Assembly (NCBI GenBank): GCA_900318195.1
Contig: ONJR01000022.1
Coordinates: 1 to 36,162 of the forward strand
Length of the DNA: 36,162 bases
Reading direction: 5' to 3'
DNA from: an uncultured Planctomycetota bacterium
GTDB taxonomy: Bacteria; Planctomycetota; Planctomycetia; Pirellulales; Thermoguttaceae
In this document: piece after piece, positions 11,006 through 19,670 of the stretch
How positions within the stretch are numbered: position 1 is the first letter of the stretch
Layout: every line of letters begins with the position of its first letter
Program-made: the position numbers and the translations under genes
The notes under the pieces: model-generated
Database searches by the model: none
Seen by the model: the letters and a program-made list of their open reading frames with translations, nothing else
Told to the model about the DNA's origin: nothing

Positions 11006-11022
11006 CTAATCTAAAATACCTC

Positions 11023-11051
11023 TTGCGTCGCACAATAAAAATTGCTAGGAT
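11023..11051 (+). promoter_or_regulatory. Promoter of the DUF1207/ExbB-like unit
   Basis: TTGCGT (11023-11028) and TAGGAT (11046-11051) are 17 nt apart. Transcription would begin near 11058, which rules out a start codon at 11042 and supports the ATG at 11123. Confidence 0.6.
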
Positions 11052-11122
11052 TCGTCGTTAGGTTTCGTTCGTTCCACACAGGTCGAACGGCAAAAGTAAC
11101 GATACAAGGATGTTTCGGAAAA

Positions 11123-12412
11123 ATGACGGATTCATGCAACTACGCGCGAACCGTGTGCCAACGGCTTGCGTACTTCGGCGCTCTTTGCGCGACTATCGGG
11201 CTGGCGTATGCCAATATGTCAGGCGCGCGCGCTCAATTATACGACGCTGGAGAAGAAATATATACCTCGGACGCGTACCAGGACGCCGACGCGTACGGAA
11301 ACATTCCAGATTTTAACTCGCCGCAATCGCTATATTCGCGTCAGGACGAGTACGGCGCAGGATACGTCGGGTCAATGGCGCGCCTCAATGAAACTGGCGC
11401 GACGCAACGCTATCAAGCGCAGAGCTACCAGCTCGGCTCCGACGAATATCTCGACGCTACTTCGTCAGATCTCTTTAGTCAAAACTTAGTCGGAGGAGAC
11501 TATGCGCTAGAAGCGAACTCAGGACGCGGAAAAAGACCTAAAAAGCGACAGGCGACCGGACTATTCGGAATGCCAGTTGAGAACGACGCGCGCGACGGAG
11601 ACTCCTTCTACGAACGATGGGTCGAGCCCGACGTACCGTCAGAAGGATGGACGCGACAGGTTCTGCCCGTCGGACTAATGTACCCGTCCTATCTCGCGAG
11701 TCGCAAAGATCCAAGACTGCAGAGTATTATAACCTACGAGCGCGACTACGGAACGTTGTGGGATATTACGCTAGGCGGACGCGCCCCGATTCTGCGTTAC
11801 GGCACGACCGACGTCGTTCAGCCGGAAGGTTGGGAAATCGAACTCGAAGGCGCCGCGCTACTACGACTCGACTGGGAACGCGATCGCAAACTAGCCGCGA
11901 CCGACTATCGCGCCGGCGTGCCGATTGTGTACGGAACCAAGCGCTGGCAATTCAAGACCGGATATTACCACGTCAGCTCGCACCTGGGCGACAACTATCT
12001 ACTCGACAAATTCCGAACGCGTAAGCATTACGTTCGCGACTCCGTGATCTTCGGAATCGCGTTCAAACCAGTTCGGGACGTGCGTCTTTACGCGGAGCTA
12101 GACTACGCGTTCCATTACGATCACAAGACGGCGGATCCGCTCGAATTGCAGTTCGGGTTCGAATACTCGCCGCAATTCGACGCGAATCGTTCCAATTGGT
12201 CGGCGCGACCTTTCTTGGCTTCGCACGGGCATTTATATCAGGAGCGTGATTTCGGGGGATATTGGACGACGCAAACGGGCGTGCAATGGCGCAGTCCGAC
12301 GAATTCTATTTTACGGTTGGGCGCCGAATTCTTTATGGGCGGCGACGACCTGTATCAGTTCCACACGAATTACCAACGCAAAATCGGCGGCGGTATATGG
12401 TACGACTTCTAA
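11123..12412 (+). CDS. DUF1207 outer-membrane beta-barrel protein
   Basis: With the ATG at 11123 the protein has 429 residues and a signal peptide (hydrophobic segment about 15-30, cleavage near ARAQ). A disordered Tyr/Asp/Gln-rich linker of about 120 residues follows. The remaining part carries the DUF1207 pattern: LPVGLMYPSYLAS, WDITLGGRAPILRYG, WEIELEGAALLRLDWE, GYYHVSSHLGDNYLL, LRLGAEFF and a C-terminal GGGIWYDF ending in Phe, as outer-membrane barrels do. The function of the family is unknown. It is followed after 30 bp by an ExbB-like gene and then its partner, so a link to an inner-membrane energiser is plausible but unproven. Confidence 0.88.
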   Translation: MTDSCNYARTVCQRLAYFGALCATIGLAYANMSGARAQLYDAGEEIYTSDAYQDADAYGNIPDFNSPQSLYSRQDEYGAGYVGSMARLNETGATQRYQAQSYQLGSDEYLDATSSDLFSQNLVGGDYALEANSGRGKRPKKRQATGLFGMPVENDARDGDSFYERWVEPDVPSEGWTRQVLPVGLMYPSYLASRKDPRLQSIITYERDYGTLWDITLGGRAPILRYGTTDVVQPEGWEIELEGAALLRLDWERDRKLAATDYRAGVPIVYGTKRWQFKTGYYHVSSHLGDNYLLDKFRTRKHYVRDSVIFGIAFKPVRDVRLYAELDYAFHYDHKTADPLELQFGFEYSPQFDANRSNWSARPFLASHGHLYQERDFGGYWTTQTGVQWRSPTNSILRLGAEFFMGGDDLYQFHTNYQRKIGGGIWYDF

Positions 12413-12442
12413 CGGCGAGACTCGTATAAGGCGGACTCCAAG

Positions 12443-13858
12443 ATGAAACGACTTTTTATCAATCTTTCAAGCTCGTCGGTTCTGTGGGGACTGGCGCTGA
12501 CCTTCGGGTTCTACTACGCGATCAGTCAGGGCTTCGTTCAGAACGAAACGATTAAACGGTACACGACGGGGCATCCAGTCGAATACGTAACGATCGCCAT
12601 GTTCCTCATCGGGCTCTGCGATTTGACGTTTAAACTCCTGAAGACCCGCCGCGAACGACGCGCGTTGCGTCGCGGCGCGCTCTTTCCGCCGAAGAAGCAC
12701 GAGAAGGAACCGCTCGCGAACGTTCCGAGCTATCTTGACGCGGTCGTCAAAGCGCGCGACGTGCGCGGCGAGTCCTCGTATCTCTCGCGACTCGCGGACG
12801 CGTTGGATTTCCTGCGCTTCGGGGGCGCTCCCGACGAGTTGGATCATGAGCTTCGTCGTCTCGCGGACGACGCGTACGATCGTCGCGACGCCGATTACGG
12901 AATGGCGCGCGCGTTCATCTGGGCGATTCCTATTCTCGGGTTCCTCGGCACGGTGCTCGGCATTACGGTCGCGCTCGGCAGTCTCGATCTGACGCAACTT
13001 GACGCGACGAGCGAAAAGCTCGCGGACGGTCTGAAAGTCGCGTTCGATACGACGGCGCTTTCGCTTTCGCTCGTCTTCGTCTTATTCTTTCTGCAATTCT
13101 TCTCGCGCAAGCAGGACGCGCTCCTAGAACGCCGGGTCGCGCGACTCGTCGACTCCGAGCTCAAGGGGCGGTTCTACGACGATCGCGACCAAGTCGTCGA
13201 AGGCGCGTCCCCCGACGCCGGAATGGTGCGTCTCTTCGCCGCCGCGCTCGACGAAGCCTTTACGCGTCAGACGACGCAGTGGAACGCGACGGTCGCCGCC
13301 GTAGCGGAACAGCTCGGCGCCGCGTTCGATAAACGGCTATGCGAAGGCAGCGGCGCGTGGACGCAAACGCTCGCGGACGCGCAACGTCAATTCGTCGACG
13401 CGTCCCTAACGCCGGCGCTCAACGCGGCGTCCGAGCAACTCGTTAAACTCGACGCGCTCGCGGAAAAAATCGAGCGTCAGACTGAAGCGTTGCGCCAGAC
13501 GCTGCAGGCGACCGCCGACGTTACCGCGCTCGAAGAACGACTCGCACAGTCCCTCGAGAAACTCGCCGAAGTGGGAGAATTCGAGAAAACGCTCAATAAC
13601 CTTTCGGCGACCGTGTGCCTACTCAACTCGAAACTCACCTCCGGACCTCAGAACGTAGCGCTCGCGGAAGAAAGACGACGCGCGAAACGGCAAGAGACGC
13701 TCGCCGCGCTCAACGTCCTCTCGCAACAGGACGCGCTCGAAGACGCGCTCTACGCCGAACTCGACCCTACGTCGCCGCCGCCAATGAAGCCGCTAGCCGA
13801 CGAGCAAGACGAACCGCTCGACAAGGACGGCGCGCGAACTCGACGACGGTCTGCCTAA
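12443..13858 (+). CDS. MotA/TolQ/ExbB proton-channel family protein
   Basis: The 471-residue inner-membrane protein has helices at about 11-30, 47-66, 157-178 and 203-220. The third holds the family signature AIPILGFLGTVLGIT and the fourth holds FDTTALSLSLVFVLFF, with the conserved Thr pair that lines the ion path. After residue 225 comes a long helical, coiled-coil-like tail with repeated Leu/Ala/Glu/Gln heptads, much longer than in ExbB or TolQ (about 230-245 residues in all). These proteins form a pentamer around two partner helices and turn ion flow into motion or force. The partner is probably the next gene, 35 bp downstream. A related layout occurs in ZorA, but no other Zorya gene is here. 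Confidence 0.88.
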   Translation: MKRLFINLSSSSVLWGLALTFGFYYAISQGFVQNETIKRYTTGHPVEYVTIAMFLIGLCDLTFKLLKTRRERRALRRGALFPPKKHEKEPLANVPSYLDAVVKARDVRGESSYLSRLADALDFLRFGGAPDELDHELRRLADDAYDRRDADYGMARAFIWAIPILGFLGTVLGITVALGSLDLTQLDATSEKLADGLKVAFDTTALSLSLVFVLFFLQFFSRKQDALLERRVARLVDSELKGRFYDDRDQVVEGASPDAGMVRLFAAALDEAFTRQTTQWNATVAAVAEQLGAAFDKRLCEGSGAWTQTLADAQRQFVDASLTPALNAASEQLVKLDALAEKIERQTEALRQTLQATADVTALEERLAQSLEKLAEVGEFEKTLNNLSATVCLLNSKLTSGPQNVALAEERRRAKRQETLAALNVLSQQDALEDALYAELDPTSPPPMKPLADEQDEPLDKDGARTRRRSA

Positions 13859-13893
13859 CCCACTTGTAACCGTTAATTTCAGCGAATCGAACT

Positions 13894-16185
13894 ATGCCAC
13901 GACGATCACGCGCGACCGAAGAAGAGTTCTCGCTCTTTCCATTTCTCGCCGTTCTCCTATGCACGATGGGAACGCTGGCGCTCGTCTTTGTGTTGGTCGC
14001 GCAGAAAACAGGAGGCGACGACGCCAACACGGAGGACGCGCGCGCGCGTGAATTCGATAAAACCGTCGCGCAGACCGAACTCGTAACAAACGGTGAAATT
14101 ATCGACTCGCAAGATCTAGCAAACGCGCTGGGAACGCGTACGCCAAAAGCGTTTGCCGACGTCGATTCGCTCGACGGCGTCGGACAAGAGGAGAACGACG
14201 CGCGCGAAGAGTACGAACGCGCGCTCGCTAAAACGAACGCCGCCTCTCTTGAGGACGTGCAAAATGAAGCGGAATCGCTAGAATGGTTCGCCGACGAACT
14301 CGACGCCATTCGCAAGCAGACGGAGGAAGCGTTCAACGAAGAACGCGAAAGACTCGCCAACGCGGAAGCGGCGCTCGCGCAACTGCGGCAGAGAGTGGAA
14401 ATCGCGAAAAAACAATACGACGCGCTTTGCGAAAAGAATAACGTCGAGTCGCAAGACGCAAACGCGCTCAAAGAGAAGCTCGACGCTATCAACTTAGAAA
14501 TTCAAAATCTGCAAACGGAAACAAACGAACTCCGAGAGAAGGCAAAGAACGCCAAACGCTCGTATGCGATCGCGCCCTATCAGGGCAAGAAGGGAACCTT
14601 CAGACGACCGATCTATCTTGAATGCAGCTCCAACGGCGTCGCGCTCATGCCAGAAAACGTTAAATTCAACGATTTCGACTTCATGCTCGCGCGATATCCT
14701 GGCAATCCGTTCGACTCCGCTATACGCGCCGTCGCGCATCGTTATCTACTACAAACGAACGGAAAAACAGAGAACGGCGACGCCGTCGAACCGTACCCGT
14801 TGCTCGTCGTGCGACCGGGCGGCGCAGAATACTTCTACGTCGCCGTACAAGCGCTCGCGTCCTGGGGAGACGTCTACGGATACGAATTCGTCGACGAAGA
14901 TCAGACGATAGAGTACCCGCCAAGCGACCCGCAAACTGAAAAAATCGCGCAAGAGCAAGCGAATTTCGCGCGCAATCGTCTGCAGACGCAACTTGCAGCT
15001 GCCGTCGAAGAGGAACGCGCGCGAGAAAGAATTCTCTCGATCACGGAAAATGCGCGAGCGCGCGGAGAAAAAGACGAACGATACGCACAAGGCTATGGAC
15101 AAGGCGTTGGAAACAACGGAGAGATCTCGTCCCTACAAGCGCGGCTAGGCGCCGACGTGCGCGTCGGCGCGGCGCGCCGACAGTTAGCCGCAAACGCTAC
15201 GACGCAAGCGACTGGAACGCCGGGTCAAAACGCGCCCGTCAACACCGGCGGCGGCGCAAGCGCAAATGACGGCGCGCGGATCGGCGCGACGTATCTACCG
15301 CTACTCCAGACTCCCGCGCCCAAAAACTACGACCCGCTTGCAACGCCAACCGCGCCGCCGCAATACGTCGGTCAGTATTCGCAATTCGCAACGTCGCCGG
15401 GAGCGACGAGCGAAGCGTCTCAAAGCGGCGCCGATCAAAATAACGCGCTTAACAGCGTCGCCAACGCCGGCGCGTTCGCGAGCGCCGTGAATCAGTCGCT
15501 CAATAGCGGGCGCCCCGGCGACGCGCCATCTCAAGGAACGCGACTATACGTCGACAATGCGGCGGCGACCGCGCAAACGTCGGCGCCCAACCATGCGCCA
15601 ACGGCGAACGCGCCTGAATACATGAAGAATTTCATCGATCCGAATCAGCCGCAGCCGCGCGAGGAAGCGTCCTCGCCAATTGAATACGGCAAGACGCTAG
15701 GCAACACGACCTACGCCGCGAACGCGAAAGGGGACGCGACGAACGGAACGCTAGCGAACGCGAGCGACGCGGCGCAACAAAGGTCGCAACAGGCGCCGCG
15801 CTCTAATAAAAGCGATATGCCAAAGGGCGCCTTTTCCGTTACCGAAGACGCGCTACGACCGGCGACGAGCGGCAACGAACGCGGAATCACGCTTAAATGC
15901 GCCGCCAATCGCTTCGTATTACCGCGACAGCCGGGTCTGCGCGAGAACGCAGTCGTGCGCGCTGGTAAGGATCGCAATCGCGCCGAGTTCGAAAAAGAGC
16001 TGGAAGACGCCGTCGCCTTATGCGTAAAGAGCTGGGGCGCCGCTGGTCGAAACCACTACTGGGCGCCGTTCTTGCGCGTGGAAGTCGAGCAGGGAGCTGA
16101 GGAGGAGTATCGGCAACTTGTCGAATTCTGTAATCGTCAGGGTCTGGGAATCGTCAGGGTCGACGCGCCGAGCGAGCGAAAGTAG
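13894..16185 (+). CDS. Large ExbD/TolR-position partner protein with coiled coil
   Basis: The 763-residue protein has a short cytoplasmic N-terminus (RRSRATEEEFS), one membrane helix at about 14-36 (LFPFLAVLLCTMGTLALVF) and a coiled coil at about 105-215. An alpha/beta domain follows at about 225-320 (RRPIYLECSSNGVALMPE, YPLLVVRPGG, YFYVAVQALASWG). Next is a Asn/Ala/Gln/Thr/Pro-rich region at about 385-640, and a conserved C-terminal domain at about 655-763. Place and topology are those of ExbD/TolR/MotB. The aspartate of the ExbD pattern P-L-I-D-V is replaced: here it reads P16-F-L-A19-V. Glu9-Glu11 stand just before the helix. It is likely co-transcribed with the ExbB-like gene. I do not recognise a named family; the role is inferred from context. 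Confidence 0.75.
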   Translation: MPRRSRATEEEFSLFPFLAVLLCTMGTLALVFVLVAQKTGGDDANTEDARAREFDKTVAQTELVTNGEIIDSQDLANALGTRTPKAFADVDSLDGVGQEENDAREEYERALAKTNAASLEDVQNEAESLEWFADELDAIRKQTEEAFNEERERLANAEAALAQLRQRVEIAKKQYDALCEKNNVESQDANALKEKLDAINLEIQNLQTETNELREKAKNAKRSYAIAPYQGKKGTFRRPIYLECSSNGVALMPENVKFNDFDFMLARYPGNPFDSAIRAVAHRYLLQTNGKTENGDAVEPYPLLVVRPGGAEYFYVAVQALASWGDVYGYEFVDEDQTIEYPPSDPQTEKIAQEQANFARNRLQTQLAAAVEEERARERILSITENARARGEKDERYAQGYGQGVGNNGEISSLQARLGADVRVGAARRQLAANATTQATGTPGQNAPVNTGGGASANDGARIGATYLPLLQTPAPKNYDPLATPTAPPQYVGQYSQFATSPGATSEASQSGADQNNALNSVANAGAFASAVNQSLNSGRPGDAPSQGTRLYVDNAAATAQTSAPNHAPTANAPEYMKNFIDPNQPQPREEASSPIEYGKTLGNTTYAANAKGDATNGTLANASDAAQQRSQQAPRSNKSDMPKGAFSVTEDALRPATSGNERGITLKCAANRFVLPRQPGLRENAVVRAGKDRNRAEFEKELEDAVALCVKSWGAAGRNHYWAPFLRVEVEQGAEEEYRQLVEFCNRQGLGIVRVDAPSERK

Positions 16186-16319
16186 CTCAACGTGAAAGTC
16201 GATTGTGCGCGTCAAATCGCGCCAAACCTTATTTCTGATACATTCCAACAGTTCGACGCAGAAATATTTTTAGCGTGGCAAAATTCCCCTTTTTAAGTTG
16301 CATTTGACGAAATTTCTTT

Positions 16320-16690
16320 TAAAGTATGAGGTTAGAAGAAAACGCCTTTGCAAAGACGCATGATCGTAGCCGCGCAATGCGCTGGATGCGCTACTGTACG
16401 GCTACGATCTATCCCTACCCCCCCTGGGAACTCTTTGCAGACGCCGATCCGGCGCTCCACGCGCGTCAAGATCGGCGCGGATTGCTATCGGCGAACTCGT
16501 CGCGCGACGCGCTGTAAGCTACGGCTAACGGCGATAGGTCAACGCGACCATGTCTAGCTAAGCAATGCGCGTTGATCGTAACAAGCGCGTTGCGCGTCTA
16601 TTGACGTCTGGTTTGCTCTTCTTCTATCGTGGGATCTCGCGCAAGCCGCAACAGCGCGAGATCGGGTCGTTTTTTAAGCGCGTAGAAGAA
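16320..16690 (+). ncRNA. Candidate structured RNA, dense in inverted repeats
   Basis: No convincing gene lies here, yet there are successive perfect or near-perfect stems. GATCGTAGCC (16362-16371) pairs with GGCTACGATC (16400-16409), with an inner GCGCA/TGCGC. CGCCGATC (16442-16449) pairs with GATCGGCG (16470-16477). CTATCG (16485-16490) pairs with CGATAG (16532-16537). GGTCAACGCG (16537-16546) pairs with CGCGTTGATC (16568-16577). GATCTCGCGC (16633-16642) pairs with GCGCGAGATC (16654-16663), with T-run 16670-16675, the whole enclosed by CTTCTTCTA/TAGAAGAAG (16618-16626 and 16682-16690). TTGCAT then TAAAGT upstream (about 16299-16326) could be a promoter. It does not show the conserved cores of RNase P RNA, tmRNA, SRP RNA or 6S RNA. 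Either an unknown RNA or a cluster of palindromes. Confidence 0.4.
16633..16675 (+). terminator. Terminator-like hairpin with T-run
   Basis: A perfect 10-bp stem (16633-16642 with 16654-16663) has an 11-nt loop. A T6 run begins 6 nt after the stem. The gap between stem and T-run is larger than ideal. Confidence 0.5.
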
Positions 16691-16744
16691 GTCGGCGCGA
16701 CTCAGACGGACTATGCTCCGCCTGGACGCACGCTTGGTTACATC

Positions 16745-17404
16745 ATGGACAATAAATTCCCTAGCGACGATTCGTTCAATAACGACGATTCGTTCTTCAT
16801 CGACGACTCGTTTAACCGCGACGACTCGTACGACGATGAACTTGATTATTTACTGTGGCAAGCCGAAGATTATCTCGACGAATCGTACTCTTGGGGACTT
16901 GTGCGTCCGCTTTCGCTCGAAAATAAGAAGCGATACGTTGACAGTATGTATCGCTGGGACTGCGCGCCGGTTAGAACCGTCGGCGAAATGGTGGCTGGGA
17001 AGTACGTGCTCGTCAATCCGAAGAAGGTGAGCGACGAGGAAATGTTCTACGCGCTAGAACAGCTAAAAGACGCAATGAAAGAGCGCAATCTACATCTCGT
17101 CTTCACTGATCATCTATCGGATCGGACGCTATACGAATTGATCGTTAAGCAGATCTTTCCGCAGAAAATCAAAGACTTCGGCGATAAGCAGCCGCCGGCA
17201 TACTGGGACTTCTGCTCCTACGAGGAGGATGAAGACAAACGACTCCACCCTACTGACGACGAAGAAGTATACTGGTCATATTTCGCGTCAGAACAAAAGA
17301 GAGAAGAATTCGCTCGATATAATAGTAGCCAACTACCGGAAAAACGCTCCCTAGACTTGCAACGCGACGATAGAGAAAGTCAGGAAGCTCTCTGCTTCCA
17401 CTAA
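16745..17404 (+). CDS. Uncharacterised acidic-repeat protein
   Basis: I do not recognise this 219-residue protein. Starting at ATG 16745 it opens with an imperfect DDSF repeat: DDSF, DDSF, DDSF and DDSY with Asn/Ile/Arg fillers (residues 6-30). A mixed alpha/beta region follows, with LVRPLSLENKKRYVDSMYRWD (about 55-75), a helical segment at about 98-115 and a charged C-terminal tail rich in Asp, Glu, Arg and Gln. The frame remains open back to 16565, but the added residues would cover the hairpins described for 16618-16690 and lack a ribosome-binding site, so the shorter form is chosen. There is no signal peptide or membrane helix. A terminator follows at 17438. Confidence 0.65.
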   Translation: MDNKFPSDDSFNNDDSFFIDDSFNRDDSYDDELDYLLWQAEDYLDESYSWGLVRPLSLENKKRYVDSMYRWDCAPVRTVGEMVAGKYVLVNPKKVSDEEMFYALEQLKDAMKERNLHLVFTDHLSDRTLYELIVKQIFPQKIKDFGDKQPPAYWDFCSYEEDEDKRLHPTDDEEVYWSYFASEQKREEFARYNSSQLPEKRSLDLQRDDRESQEALCFH

Positions 17405-17437
17405 CGCTAGCGCTATCGTCGGCGCGACGCTAAATTA

Positions 17438-17472
17438 CCCCGCCAAATTCTACTTGACGGGGAATTTTTTTA
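17438..17472 (+). terminator. Rho-independent terminator after the acidic-repeat gene
   Basis: CCCCGCCAA (17438-17446) pairs with TTGACGGGG (17454-17462) with one internal mismatch and a 7-nt loop, followed by AATTTTTTTA. Confidence 0.75.
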
Positions 17473-17744
17473 CCCTATCCTACTTCGCGTACGAATGCAG
17501 TCGCACTCAACGATGGTATTGAAGTCGCCAACACAGGGACGACGTCATGCTCTCGAAGACGCCGCGCAATCGTTCGTGCTCAGCGTTAATTGTAATTACT
17601 GCGGCAGTTTTCCCAACCAATCCGCGTTGGGCTAGCTGAGCAATTCATTGATATGTTCCGAGCGGTTCTGTAGAAAAGCGAGACGTATACGTCGGGCGGG
17701 CGATGAAACGGCGCATGAGTCTGACATAATCCATGTATCATAAA

Positions 17745-17787
17745 GCAAAACGCTAAAGGCGCCCGAATCTCAATGAGTTCGAGCGCC
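17745..17787 (-). terminator. Rho-independent terminator of the glycerophosphodiesterase genes
   Basis: Read on the minus strand, GGCGCTCGAA (17787-17778) pairs with TTCGGGCGCC (17767-17758) with one wobble, followed by TTTAGCGTTTTGCTTT. Confidence 0.75.
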
Positions 17788-17822
17788 CAGCGCTAGCGAT
17801 CAGACAGAGGCGTCAACACGCG

Positions 17823-19607
17823 TTATTTCTTTTCATCGTAGTACTTCTTCAACGCCTCTTTCGTCTTCGTTGGGAAATCGGTGGCAAAGGAAGCTAGTCC
17901 GGCGTCGAGTAGCGTGCGATAGACATATTCTTTATCGCCGTTCGTCCATGAGATGACCTCAAAAATAATTCCCTGCTTACGGCATTCTGTACCAACGCGG
18001 CGTAGTACGTCGAGCGTCGGCTTAACGTTCGCGTTCTCGTCGACGGTAACGTGTACTTGTACGAAATCAAGTCCGCAGAACCCCTGATCACGCAACTTAT
18101 TAAAGCGCTCTTCGAGGTTTTCCGGCGTTCCAGACCAGGTCGTCGGCATCCAGATGAGGGACTTTGACCTCGGCGCGAGCTTCTTCCATTCGATCAGCGG
18201 AGCGATATCCGGACCCGTGAGGCAGATTTGCGGATGCACCGCTTCCGTTTCTCTGGCGAATCGCGCAAGATCGATATTCTTAATATCGCAGAAGATCAGG
18301 CGTAGCGGATCCTTCTGCAACTCTTCGACGATCTGCGCAAGCGTAACGACGCGTTGACCTTTATATTGCTCGCCCTTATAAGCTCCGACGTCGAGCGTCA
18401 TGAGTTCGTCGTAGGTTACGTCTTGAACCCCTTGCTTTTTGACGTCCTCGGGCGCGTCTTTGAGTATTCTCGCAAAATTATCGTCGTGGAATGAAACGAA
18501 GACGCCGTCTTTCGTCATTCGAATATCAGCTTCCGGGCATATTCCGGACGCCCACGCGAGCTTAAAGGTTTCGATAGTTCCTTCCGGGGCTTCGTTCCCC
18601 ATTCCGCGATGTCCCATGATTACGACTTCGTCGAGCGGTATATTATCGCGAATATTCCAATCTTCCGGCGAATCGGCGTAGAACTCTTCGAGTACTTTAT
18701 ATGCGACGTCCATACGATCGGCGCCGAACCCCATAGCGCCAAGTTCGAGTAGTTCGCGGAAGAGCGCGGCGTCGGTTTTCGCGTCGGGACATGTTTTAGT
18801 CGGCCATGGCATCGCTTGGAATTCGATCCCTCGTCTTCTTAGTTCGTCGCCGTGCGATCGTATAAACTCCGGGGTCGGGCTCAGTTCGCCGTTGGCGTCG
18901 CGGGTTACGTGTAGATGGAAGCGATTGATTCCCTTGAAATTCTTTTCGCGCAACGTTTTGAAGCGCGCTTCCAGTTGCTCGTCGTTCATCATCCCAAGTC
19001 CCATCCATAGAGTACCGTCGGGATTAGGGCAAATTTCGCTCCATTCAGCGAGCATATCCTCTTTATCGGTCGTTAGCGTAACTTGGAACCGCACGTCGTA
19101 AATTGCTTTTGCGAGCGCTTTGAGATCGACTTGCTTGACGTCGATAACCACGTGTCGGCGATTATCCGCCTTAAGCGCGTCGACGATCTCTTCAATCGAG
19201 ACGACCTTTTCGCCTTTAAATTGCTCGCCTCTGAAGGATCCGATATCGAGCGCGCGCACTTCGTCGTAGGTCAGATCGGCGATCGTCTTCTTCTGGAACT
19301 CGGGGTCGGCGTTCGGAAGAATGCGTTTGAAGTTGCCGTCGTGGAACATGACAATGCGTCCGTCTTTCGTCTGTCGCACGTCGACTTCCGGAATCGCGCC
19401 GAGCTTCCATGAGAATTCGAGGGACGAGAGGCAATTTTCCGGCGCGAGATCGCCCGCGCCGCGATGCGCTATGACCGTAATCGTATTGCGCGGTTTATTA
19501 CGAATCGTCCAGTTCGCTTCCGCGCCGTAGCTCGACGCGAACGTCGTTGCGACGCACGCCAGTAGAATCGCCGTACAAAATCGGCGACTATGTAGAAACT
19601 TCAACAT
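17823..19607 (-). CDS. Exported tandem-domain glycerophosphodiester phosphodiesterase
   Basis: The 594-residue protein has a signal peptide (hydrophobic 12-25) and two full GDPD TIM-barrel domains in one chain. Domain 1 (about 43-315) opens with AHRGAGDLAPEN and has E74-V-D76 and the FHD motif (His89). Domain 2 (about 325-594) repeats it with MGHRGMGNEAPEGT, PEADIRMTKDG and SFHDDNF. These His-Arg, Glu/Asp and His residues are the catalytic and metal ligands of the family, which splits glycerophosphodiesters to sn-glycerol 3-phosphate and an alcohol. Most GDPDs have one domain of about 250-300 residues. An in-frame GTG at 19619 would add four residues; the ATG at 19607 is preceded by GGAAAG and is preferred. 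The single-domain gene next upstream is very similar to domain 2. Confidence 0.92.
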   Translation of the reverse strand: MLKFLHSRRFCTAILLACVATTFASSYGAEANWTIRNKPRNTITVIAHRGAGDLAPENCLSSLEFSWKLGAIPEVDVRQTKDGRIVMFHDGNFKRILPNADPEFQKKTIADLTYDEVRALDIGSFRGEQFKGEKVVSIEEIVDALKADNRRHVVIDVKQVDLKALAKAIYDVRFQVTLTTDKEDMLAEWSEICPNPDGTLWMGLGMMNDEQLEARFKTLREKNFKGINRFHLHVTRDANGELSPTPEFIRSHGDELRRRGIEFQAMPWPTKTCPDAKTDAALFRELLELGAMGFGADRMDVAYKVLEEFYADSPEDWNIRDNIPLDEVVIMGHRGMGNEAPEGTIETFKLAWASGICPEADIRMTKDGVFVSFHDDNFARILKDAPEDVKKQGVQDVTYDELMTLDVGAYKGEQYKGQRVVTLAQIVEELQKDPLRLIFCDIKNIDLARFARETEAVHPQICLTGPDIAPLIEWKKLAPRSKSLIWMPTTWSGTPENLEERFNKLRDQGFCGLDFVQVHVTVDENANVKPTLDVLRRVGTECRKQGIIFEVISWTNGDKEYVYRTLLDAGLASFATDFPTKTKEALKKYYDEKK

Positions 19608-19670
19608 CTTTCTTTCCACTATCCTTTCTCAAACGTTGCTTTAAACTATAAAATAGCCGCACGCGCTCGA

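Larger units (their letters stand above)
17405..17822. other. Convergent intergenic region bounded by two terminators
   Basis: Between the plus-strand terminator at 17438 and the minus-strand terminator at 17745 lie about 270 bp with no credible gene, no repeats shared with the rest of the window, and no recognised RNA. Confidence 0.6.

Noticed and set aside
10811..11014. 67-codon open frame after the 154-residue gene
   Set aside because: It only partly follows the remnant of the DUF3754 tail and leaves its frame midway; the pseudogene explanation fits the sequence better.
12443..16185. Zorya-like anti-phage system (ZorA/ZorB)
   Set aside because: The channel protein has a long tail as ZorA does, but the partner lacks a recognisable OmpA-like peptidoglycan-binding domain and the membrane Asp. 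No ZorC, ZorD or ZorE gene is near; the linked gene is a DUF1207 barrel.
16326..16557. Two short overlapping open frames (16326-16517 and 16348-16557)
   Set aside because: No ribosome-binding site, no resemblance to proteins, and they run through a series of inverted repeats; a structured RNA is the better reading.
16320..16690. RNase P RNA, tmRNA, SRP RNA or 6S RNA
   Set aside because: The conserved cores (GAGGAAAGTCC for RNase P, the tRNA-like ends and tag ORF of tmRNA, GGAAGCAGCC of SRP RNA, the long open duplex of 6S) were looked for and not found.
16565..16744. N-terminal extension of the DDSF-repeat protein
   Set aside because: It would cover a perfect 10-bp terminator-like hairpin with T6 and the enclosing 9-bp repeat, and has no ribosome-binding site; the ATG at 16745 is preferred, without proof.
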